A DNA stretch of 10,663 nucleotides, taken from assembly GCA_022360595.1 (NCBI GenBank), contig JAKSCN010000577.1:1-10663 (forward strand), given 5' to 3'. The translations under genes were made by a program, and so were the position numbers. Below are positions 5,157 through 10,663 of this stretch, in pieces. How positions within the stretch are numbered: position 1 is the stretch's first letter; each line of letters starts with the position of its first letter. Under the pieces are notes generated by a model. That model ran no database searches. It was not told where the DNA came from and saw nothing but the letters and a program-made list of their open reading frames with translations. The stretch comes from Chromatiales bacterium. Lineage in GTDB: Bacteria > Pseudomonadota > Gammaproteobacteria > Chromatiales > Chromatiaceae.

Positions 5157-6791
5157 ATGGTAGAAGACAAAAAGCGTGCGCTTCTGATATCTGTTGCGTG
5201 GGAGCTGAAGTCAGCGATTAGTAAAGAACCTAACGCGCTGGCGGATGTGACGCATGTCGATTTCAATGTGTTGTTGCGAGACCCCGAGTATCGAGACCAG
5301 ATCTTCAAGCTGGCGGCTGAGAGTTGGTCGGAGAAGGTGGCTGATCTGGGGCGTCGGGCCCAGGTGTTGGATGTGCCGGGCTCGCTGATGAAGCGGTCGA
5401 AAAAGAGGGATAAGGCCGAAGCGCATCCAACGACCATGGAGCAGCACAGCCCTCATGAACACAGACCAGGCAGTCTGTTTGAAGTGCTCTCACCTATTCG
5501 AATCGCGGCTGGACTGATATTGGTTGTGGGGCTATTGGGTGCGGGCTATTTTCTACTCAATAGTTCGGATGTTGATGTCTCTGGCGCTATTTTTGAAGAC
5601 ACGGTCTGGAAGAAGGAGCGCACCTATCACCTACGAGACATGGTGTTTGTGGAGAGTGGTGCGACCCTCACCATTGAGCCAGGCACCCGTATACTGGGTC
5701 ATCCCGGGTCGGCGTTGATTGTTAGCCGTGATGCCGATATCTCTGCCCGTGGTACCCGCAAAGAGCCTATCGTTTTTACCAGTGCCCAGCCGGAAGGGAG
5801 CCGTAAGCGTGGGGATTGGGGTGGTGTGGTACTGCTAGGCAACGCCCCGGTGAATACCGGTGTGGCCCATATAGAGGGGATCGCCAAGGATGATCCACGT
5901 GGCTCTTTTGGCGGGAATGATGTACACGCCTCCTGTGGCTTGCTGCAATATGTGCGCATTGAGTTTGCCGGTTTCGAGATCTCCCGTGATAACGAGTTGA
6001 ACGGCCTGACTCTGGGTGGCTGTGGCGATGCGACACTGCTGCGCAATGTGCAGGTTCATATGGGGCTGGATGACGGTATTGAGTTCTTTGGTGGCTCGGC
6101 CAGCCTGAGCTATGTGGTCATTAGCCGTGCCGGTGATGATGGGTTGGATTGGGACCGCGGATGGACCGGCAACGGCCAGTTTATTGTTATCCAGCAGGGA
6201 CCGAACAGAGGTGATAACGGTATTGAGGCCGATAACTACAAGAAGGATAAAGACGCCAAGCCGCGTTCGCACCCAACCTTGTCCAACGTGACCATTGTCG
6301 GCTCGGGCAATAAGAACGTTGCTCAGCGTGGTATGTTACTGCGTCGGGGTACGGGGGCGGATTTGCGTAACTTTCTGATTACCGGTTTCACCAAAGAGGC
6401 TTTGGATCTGCGTGATGTGGAGACGGTGGCCCTGGTTGATCAAAACCAGCTCTCAATGGATGGGATGCTTATTGCCAATCCAGATGAAGGGGTGGCGTTT
6501 TTCGGCGCCGAAACGGGTGAGAAGGATGATGATGGCGGTTTCTCTGAAGAGGCTTTTTTCCAGGCGGCTTCACCGCGAAACTGGATGACTACCAAGCGCG
6601 CGCTGAGTACAGAGGCCAATGCATTGATTACGCCTTCGTTTGTGCCGCCACAGGGTTCACCGGCGGCCACCAATCCGGCGCCACTGCCGCAAGGTGAGTT
6701 TTGGGATGAGGCAGCCAGCTATATCGGCGCGGTTCGACCCGGTAATCGCTCCAGTTGGCTGGACGGCTGGACTGCCTTTCCCGACTCCTAA
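5157..6791 (+). CDS. Membrane-anchored periplasmic beta-helix protein, function unknown
   Basis: 544 residues in three parts. Residues 1 to about 75 are soluble, charged and helical-looking, and were not recognised; a basic and His-rich linker follows (76-108). Residues 115-134 form one clear transmembrane helix, preceded by positive charges, so the N-terminus should be in the cytoplasm and the rest in the periplasm. From about 140 onward the sequence looks like a right-handed beta-helix with hydrophobic strands and Gly/Asp turns: a start region with ATLTIEPGTRIL (169-180), then DWGGVVLLGNAPVN (220-233), and repeated acidic turns LDDGIEFFGG (304-313), GDDGLDWDRGW (326-336) and GDNGIEADN (352-360). 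The acidic turns might bind calcium. Related WGGVVLLG proteins are usually secreted or lipoprotein-anchored, so the cytoplasmic domain is unusual. Its ribosome-binding site is weak (GGATAGAG, 5144-5151). It ends 15 bases from the converging hemF. Confidence 0.8.
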   Translation: MVEDKKRALLISVAWELKSAISKEPNALADVTHVDFNVLLRDPEYRDQIFKLAAESWSEKVADLGRRAQVLDVPGSLMKRSKKRDKAEAHPTTMEQHSPHEHRPGSLFEVLSPIRIAAGLILVVGLLGAGYFLLNSSDVDVSGAIFEDTVWKKERTYHLRDMVFVESGATLTIEPGTRILGHPGSALIVSRDADISARGTRKEPIVFTSAQPEGSRKRGDWGGVVLLGNAPVNTGVAHIEGIAKDDPRGSFGGNDVHASCGLLQYVRIEFAGFEISRDNELNGLTLGGCGDATLLRNVQVHMGLDDGIEFFGGSASLSYVVISRAGDDGLDWDRGWTGNGQFIVIQQGPNRGDNGIEADNYKKDKDAKPRSHPTLSNVTIVGSGNKNVAQRGMLLRRGTGADLRNFLITGFTKEALDLRDVETVALVDQNQLSMDGMLIANPDEGVAFFGAETGEKDDDGGFSEEAFFQAASPRNWMTTKRALSTEANALITPSFVPPQGSPAATNPAPLPQGEFWDEAASYIGAVRPGNRSSWLDGWTAFPDS

Positions 6792-6806
6792 GCAGTTGAG
6801 CCCAGT

Positions 6807-7724
6807 TTAGCTATTGGCCCAGTTCCGGGGTTTTAGGAAAACCTCGTATAGCTCAGCTTCGGCTGAGCCGGGTTCGGGCTGCCAGTCATAACGCCAGCTC
6901 ACTTGGGGCGGAAGCGACATCAGAATCGATTCGGTGCGCCCACCGGATTGCAGCCCGAACAAAGTGCCACGGTCGTGAATCAGATTGAACTCCACGTAGC
7001 GGCCGCGGCGGTAGAGCTGGAAGCTCTTCTCGCGTTCGCCGAATGGAATCTCTTTGCGGCGCTCAACGATGGGTAGGTACTGGTTGAGGAAGCCTTTGCC
7101 CACGGCCTGGGTAAAGGCAAAAGAGCGCTCAAAGCCCCACTCGTTAAGATCGTCATAGAAGAGTCCGCCAACCCCGCGCTGCTCTTGCCGATGGGGTAGA
7201 TGGAAGTAGTCGTCGCACCAAGCCTTGTATTTGGGATAGACCTCTTCACCAAAGGGGTGGCAGAGGGCAGCAGCCGACTGGTGCCACTCAATGACATCTT
7301 CCTGAAAACCGTAATAGGGCGTTAGATCAAAGCCGCCGCCAAACCACCAGATGGGGGCGGCATCTTCAGCTTCAGCGATAAAGAAACGGACATTGGCGTG
7401 GGAGGTGGGGACATAGGGATTGTCCGGGTGGATCACCAGGGACACCCCCATCGCCTGGAAGCTGCGCCCGGCCAGATCAGGGTTTCTTGCCGTGGCGCTG
7501 CTGGGCAGGTTGTCGCCATAGACGTGGGAGAAATTTACCCCCGCCTTCTCGAAAACAGTGCCATCCTCCAGCACCCGGGAGATACCGCCGCCCCCGTTTG
7601 GTTTGTCCCAGGCGTCGCGGATAAACCGTGCTGTATCGAGATTTTCAAGGCCGCTGCAGATCTCCTCCTGCAGTTGCAGCAGAAATGTTTTCACCAGATC
7701 TGGATTGGGAGACTGTTCACTCAT
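6807..7724 (-). CDS. hemF: Oxygen-dependent coproporphyrinogen-III oxidase (HemF)
   Basis: 305 residues from the ATG at 7724 (MSEQSPN). The frame stays open to a TTG at 7784, but the extra 20 residues are not family-like, and E. coli HemF is 299 residues. No good ribosome-binding site precedes either start. HemF converts two propionate side chains of coproporphyrinogen III to vinyls using O2, giving protoporphyrinogen IX for haem. Strong family blocks are GGGGISRVLEDG (44-55), AGVNFSHV (61-68), PTSHANVRFF (106-115), WWFGGGFDLTPYYGF (126-140), KYKAWCDDYF (165-174), GRYVEFNL (241-248) and GLQSGGRTESILMSLPP (257-273). H99, H109, H148 and H178 line up with the conserved histidines of E. coli HemF (96, 106, 145, 175). 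It is the last gene of the purE-tsaC-hemF run, 144 bases after tsaC, and converges on the beta-helix gene. Confidence 0.96.
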   Translation of the reverse strand: MSEQSPNPDLVKTFLLQLQEEICSGLENLDTARFIRDAWDKPNGGGGISRVLEDGTVFEKAGVNFSHVYGDNLPSSATARNPDLAGRSFQAMGVSLVIHPDNPYVPTSHANVRFFIAEAEDAAPIWWFGGGFDLTPYYGFQEDVIEWHQSAAALCHPFGEEVYPKYKAWCDDYFHLPHRQEQRGVGGLFYDDLNEWGFERSFAFTQAVGKGFLNQYLPIVERRKEIPFGEREKSFQLYRRGRYVEFNLIHDRGTLFGLQSGGRTESILMSLPPQVSWRYDWQPEPGSAEAELYEVFLKPRNWANS

Positions 7725-7868
7725 GATGGTGGGCCATAGGGTCAATAAGGTAACGCTTAGCCAGTTCGTCAACCCCATCGTCAAGCCTGGTAAGGCAGAA
7801 CTGGTTATGCCAATTCAAATCAGCCTAGCATAGATAGTAGCGCTTGTGGACTGGCAGGGGCTGCCGGC

Positions 7869-8426
7869 TTATCCGCGCAGTATGCGGCCGCTGGCGGCGT
7901 CGATGATTCTGCTGGGAGAGCTGCGCTGCCCGGTGGCGCCAGTCAGAAGATAGTCGAGTTGATCTTTGAACATGCGCTGTACAGTTAGCGCTTTGCGGGC
8001 GGGTTCCTGACCGGCCGGATTGGCGCTGGTGGAGACCAGCGGCGACTGACACTGACGGCAGAGTGCAGCCGTTAATGGGTGGTCGGTGACACGCACCGCT
8101 AAGGTGTTGTGCTTGCCACTCAGCCAATAGGGCAGATCCGGGGCAGTCGGTAAAAGCCAGGTTGTTGGTCCGGGCCAGCTATCGAATACCGGTTGCATCT
8201 GTTTGTCGGAGAGAGGGGTGACGAAGGGGCGTAGTTGCTCGAAACTGGCAGCTACCAGGATCAGCCCTTTCTCGACAGGACGTCCTTTGAGAGCCAGCAG
8301 CCGCATTACGGCGTCGCCGTTGAGTGGGTCGCAACCGAGCCCATAGACCGCCTCTGTGGGGTAGGCGATCAGCCCGCCAGCGTGAAACTGGCGGGCCGCT
8401 TCGCGAAGCTGCCAGGGGTGAACCAA
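7869..8426 (-). CDS. tsaC: Threonylcarbamoyl-AMP synthase (TsaC/YrdC family)
   Basis: 185 residues, cytosolic. TsaC makes threonylcarbamoyl-adenylate from threonine, bicarbonate and ATP, the first step of the t6A37 modification of ANN-decoding tRNAs. Family blocks are IAYPTEAVYGLGCDP (20-34), ALKGRPVEKGLILVA (45-59), WPGPTTWLLP (84-93), LAVRVTDHP (109-117) and PLVSTSANPAG (129-139). It is the short TsaC form, without the extra Sua5 C-terminal domain. The start is TTG at 8426. It is the only option, because the in-frame purE stop lies two codons upstream (8433-8435), and it has no visible Shine-Dalgarno sequence. Ribosomes finishing purE probably restart here. Its position in a purE-tsaC-hemF order makes the assignment firm. 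Confidence 0.94.
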   Translation of the reverse strand: MVHPWQLREAARQFHAGGLIAYPTEAVYGLGCDPLNGDAVMRLLALKGRPVEKGLILVAASFEQLRPFVTPLSDKQMQPVFDSWPGPTTWLLPTAPDLPYWLSGKHNTLAVRVTDHPLTAALCRQCQSPLVSTSANPAGQEPARKALTVQRMFKDQLDYLLTGATGQRSSPSRIIDAASGRILRG

Positions 8427-8432
8427 CGGCGT

Positions 8433-8939
8433 TTAGCCAGTCAGTTCAGTCTGCAGTTTGGCGTCCTTTGCTTTGACCGCTTCAGCATTGGCTTCACGGT
8501 CCGCTTTGACGCGGGCAGCCAATTCACTGTCTGACAGAGACATGATCTGGGCAGCCAGGTAGGCTGCGTTTTTGGCGCCTGCCTTGCCGACCGCAACAGT
8601 CGCTACCGGGATGCCACCAGGCATCTGCACGGTGGACATCAGTGAGTCGAGACCCTGCAGCGGGCCGGCATCCAGCGGGATACCGATGACCGGTTTCAGG
8701 GTGAGGCCGGCAACGGTGCCCGCCAGGTGAGCCGCCAGTCCGGCCGCAGCAATGAAGACGGCGCAACCGCGCTGATCGGCATCTTTCACATAGCTGTGGG
8801 TGGCGTCTGGGGTGCGGTGGGCGGAGGTGATTTTCACCTCAAGTGGAATCTCCAGGCTTTTCAGTACATCAATGGTGGACTGGAGCACAGGCAGATCGGA
8901 ATCTGAACCCATCAGTACAGCAACGAACGGCTTACTCAT
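8433..8939 (-). CDS. purE: N5-carboxyaminoimidazole ribonucleotide mutase (PurE)
   Basis: 168 residues. PurE moves the carboxyl group of N5-CAIR to give CAIR in purine synthesis. Family motifs are MGSDSD (10-15), SAHRTPD (39-45) with the catalytic H41, IAAAGLAAHLAG (63-74), KPVIGIPL (82-89), GLDSLMSTVQMP (96-107) and PVATVAVGKAGAKNAAYLAAQI (from 111). The usual GGAAHLPGM of E. coli PurE is here GLAAHLAGT, a variation within the PurE family as far as I recall. The C-terminus is a charged Ala/Lys-rich tail. AGGA lies a few bases before the ATG on the minus strand. The mutase form normally works with PurK, but the next gene downstream is tsaC, not purK, so purK must be elsewhere, or the enzyme may use CO2 directly. 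The substrate class is inferred. Confidence 0.94.
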   Translation of the reverse strand: MSKPFVAVLMGSDSDLPVLQSTIDVLKSLEIPLEVKITSAHRTPDATHSYVKDADQRGCAVFIAAAGLAAHLAGTVAGLTLKPVIGIPLDAGPLQGLDSLMSTVQMPGGIPVATVAVGKAGAKNAAYLAAQIMSLSDSELAARVKADREANAEAVKAKDAKLQTELTG

Positions 8940-8979
8940 TGTTCCTATCTCTTAATCACGTGGTTGTGGAAAGCAGGCA

Positions 8980-9009
8980 AAAATACCCTATTTTGACCCA
9001 TTTAGCCAA
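8980..9009 (-). promoter_or_regulatory. Possible sigma-70 promoter for purE-tsaC-hemF
   Basis: On the minus strand, TTGGCT (9004-9009) and TATTTT (8980-8985) are separated by 18 bases, about 40 bases upstream of the purE start. Matches to the consensus hexamers are partial (4 of 6 or so each). The region is AT-rich compared with the genes around it. The 103-base gap to the RND gene is large enough for a separate transcription start. No PurR-like operator was recognised. Confidence 0.35.
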
Positions 9010-9042
9010 ATTCTCTTTTTCTATGGTTTTTCTCAGCAATGC

Positions 9043-10662
9043 TTATGCTGTTTCGGGTTTGCCTCCCTGATTGGCCAAATCTGCTTGCTCCTCCTGCTGC
9101 CTTGCCGTTTCGGAAAAGCCAAAATCGTGCAGAATGCTGAACAGTGCAGGGATCAGCAGCAGCACCAGCAGTGTGGTGGTGAGCAGCCCGAAAATGATGC
9201 TGGTGGCGAGTGGAATCAGGATCTGCGCCTGCAGGCTGGTCTCCAGCAACAGGGGGGTGAGGCCGGCAATGGTGGTGACTGAGGTGAGCAGCACCGCCCG
9301 GAAGCGGTCGCGGCTGGCCTGTTTGGCCGCCTCGATGGTGTGCAACCCCTCGCGTACACGATGTTTAAGAAACTCGACCACCAGTATCGAGTCGTTCACC
9401 ACGATGCCCGCCAGGGATGCAAAACCGATCACCCCGGGCATCGAGAGGTTCAGCCCCATCAGCAGGTGTCCCCAAACCACACCGATGAAGGCCAGCGGGA
9501 TGATCGACATCACGACCAGTGGCTCAATATAGCTGCGGAACTGGAAGCTGAGCAGGATAAAGATGCCGATCAAGCCGATTGAGAAGCCGCGTAGCATCGA
9601 TTTGCCCGTTTTTGCGGACTCTTTGCTCTGGCCTTCGACATCAACCTGGATCTCCGTGAAACGCTCTTGGAGCTTGGGGATAAACTCATTTTGAGTATGC
9701 TTGATAATCTCTGCCGCATTGGCCAGTCGGGTGTCGATGTCGCCGCTAACGGTGATGGTTCGGATACCATTGACCCGTAAAATACGCGAAAATCCGCGAT
9801 CTTCAATAATTTCGGCTACTGCGCTGAGGGGGATCGCCTCGCCGCCGGCGGTGGTGATGCGGAAGTCCTCGATATCCTCCAGAGAGGACTGATCCTCGGG
9901 CGCCAGGCGAACGTCGATCTCCAGTGACTCCGCCCCTACCTGGATTTCGGTGGCGGTGGTGCCGTAGAAGGCGGCGCGTAGCTGCTGGGCGATGGTGGAG
10001 GCGTCCAAGCCGAGAGCAAAGGCGCCGCTACGCAGTTTCAGGCGCAGTTCGGGTTTGCCTGGGCGTAGATCGTCGGAGAGATCGAATACCCCCTGGTAGC
10101 GGCTGAACCACTCCTGCAGTTCGTAGGATGCACTCTTCAGGTCGTTCAGGTCCGGACCGGTGAGTCGAATCTCCAGAGGAATGCCGCCAGGGCCGATGGT
10201 CGGTTCTTTGAAGTTGAGGGCGATCACGTCGGGGATCTCACCACTGAGTTCACGCCAGAGATTGATGATGTCATCCAAACTGCCGTTGCGCTCTTCGGTG
10301 TTGAGCAGATCGGCGGCAATGGTCGCGAGATGCGGCCCGGACTCACTGGCATCCTGATTGACGTTGAAGCGTACTTGAATGTTTTCGACCAGGGGTTTGC
10401 CGTCAGGTTGCTCAGGGCTGAGCTTTTCGTTGACCGCCTCCAGCGCGCCGGTGAGCTGTTCGACAATCTGCTCGGTGCGCCAGAGTGGTGTGCCCTGAGG
10501 CATCAGCAGACGGGCTTCGATAAGATTGCCCTCAATGTCCGGGAAGGCCTGAAATTTCAGCTTGCCACCGGCGATCATGCCGATGCTGAACAGGAACAAG
10601 CCGACCACCAGGCCGACAAACAGGTAGCGCTGAGTGGTGGCGAAGTCGACCAGGTGACCCAG
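9043..10662 (-). CDS. RND-family efflux transporter, inner-membrane permease (C-terminal half)
   Basis: The frame is open to the window edge, so the 5' end is missing; about 539 residues are seen, roughly half of an AcrB-like permease of about 1000 or more. RND permeases are proton-driven trimers that export drugs, metals or lipids through a periplasmic adaptor and an outer-membrane channel. The visible part begins before TM7 (FATTQRYLFVGLVVGLFLFS), followed by a large periplasmic domain starting AFPDIEGNLIEARLLMPQGT. Then come the second membrane block with LNLSMPGVIGFASLAGIVVN, DSILVVEFLKHR, LLTSVTTIAGLTPLLLETS and a last helix LLVLLLIPALFSIL, and a short charged tail. The TM4 aspartates for proton relay lie outside the window. 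The sequence reads as the drug/hydrophobe-type or an uncharacterised RND rather than the metal type, but the substrate cannot be told. Adaptor and outer-membrane genes are not in the window. Confidence 0.93.
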   Translation of the reverse strand: MGHLVDFATTQRYLFVGLVVGLFLFSIGMIAGGKLKFQAFPDIEGNLIEARLLMPQGTPLWRTEQIVEQLTGALEAVNEKLSPEQPDGKPLVENIQVRFNVNQDASESGPHLATIAADLLNTEERNGSLDDIINLWRELSGEIPDVIALNFKEPTIGPGGIPLEIRLTGPDLNDLKSASYELQEWFSRYQGVFDLSDDLRPGKPELRLKLRSGAFALGLDASTIAQQLRAAFYGTTATEIQVGAESLEIDVRLAPEDQSSLEDIEDFRITTAGGEAIPLSAVAEIIEDRGFSRILRVNGIRTITVSGDIDTRLANAAEIIKHTQNEFIPKLQERFTEIQVDVEGQSKESAKTGKSMLRGFSIGLIGIFILLSFQFRSYIEPLVVMSIIPLAFIGVVWGHLLMGLNLSMPGVIGFASLAGIVVNDSILVVEFLKHRVREGLHTIEAAKQASRDRFRAVLLTSVTTIAGLTPLLLETSLQAQILIPLATSIIFGLLTTTLLVLLLIPALFSILHDFGFSETARQQEEQADLANQGGKPETA

Positions 10663-10663
10663 A

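Noticed and set aside
5699..6272. Several minus-strand frames opposite the beta-helix gene
   Set aside because: They mirror the GC-rich codons of the plus-strand gene, lack ribosome-binding sites, and read as no known protein.
6827..6845. GGGGTTTT/AAAACCTC hairpin near the hemF end as a terminator
   Set aside because: It is inside the hemF coding region and has no T-run following on either strand.
7725..7784. N-terminal extension of HemF to TTG at 7784 or ATG at 7778
   Set aside because: The added residues (including NWLSVTLLTLW) look a little like a membrane segment, but HemF is cytosolic and the ATG at 7724 gives the usual family length.
1..10663. CRISPR arrays, tRNA or rRNA genes, intact insertion sequences
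   Set aside because: No regularly spaced repeats, no cloverleaf-like tRNA sequence and no transposase motif were seen by eye.

Overview
The window looks like chromosomal DNA from a gammaproteobacterium. The supporting signs are an MenE/MenB pair and a HemF that read very like the enterobacterial proteins, an E. coli-type TsaC, and a purE-tsaC-hemF run on one strand. Menaquinone genes, an O2-dependent HemF, Tat-exported redox proteins and an arsenite methyltransferase together suggest a metabolically flexible (facultative or microaerobic) organism. A sulfur-oxidising relative of the Chromatiales is a guess, not something the sequence proves. Most of the window is GC-rich: a hand count of 180 nt inside menB gives about 58%.

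Region 1 (1-1930) is accessory in character. It opens with the 3' part of an Rhs/YD-repeat gene that is broken by a frameshift near 285-297. Two AT-richer plus-strand genes follow. The first encodes a small Tat-exported protein of the superoxide reductase (desulfoferrodoxin) family (hand count over 781-960: about 39% GC). The second encodes an ArsM-type As(III) S-adenosylmethionine methyltransferase (about 48% GC over 1501-1680). A strong hairpin terminator separates them. No arsR or other ars gene is present in the window.

Region 2 (1932-4926) holds menaquinone genes. menE (minus strand) diverges from a Tat-exported TlpA/thioredoxin-like gene. That gene is followed by a terminator and then menB (plus strand). 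MenE makes o-succinylbenzoyl-CoA and MenB cyclises it to 1,4-dihydroxy-2-naphthoyl-CoA, so two consecutive pathway steps lie either side of an extracytoplasmic thiol-redox protein.

Region 3 (5020-6791) has a strong terminator and then one 544-residue protein. It has a short unrecognised cytoplasmic N-terminal domain, one transmembrane helix, and a large periplasmic domain that looks like a right-handed beta-helix.

Region 4 (6807-10663, all minus strand) carries, in transcription order, the C-terminal half of an RND efflux transporter (5' end outside the window), purE, tsaC and hemF. purE and tsaC are six bases apart and share a reading frame, which suggests translational coupling. No tRNA, rRNA, CRISPR array or intact insertion sequence was seen.
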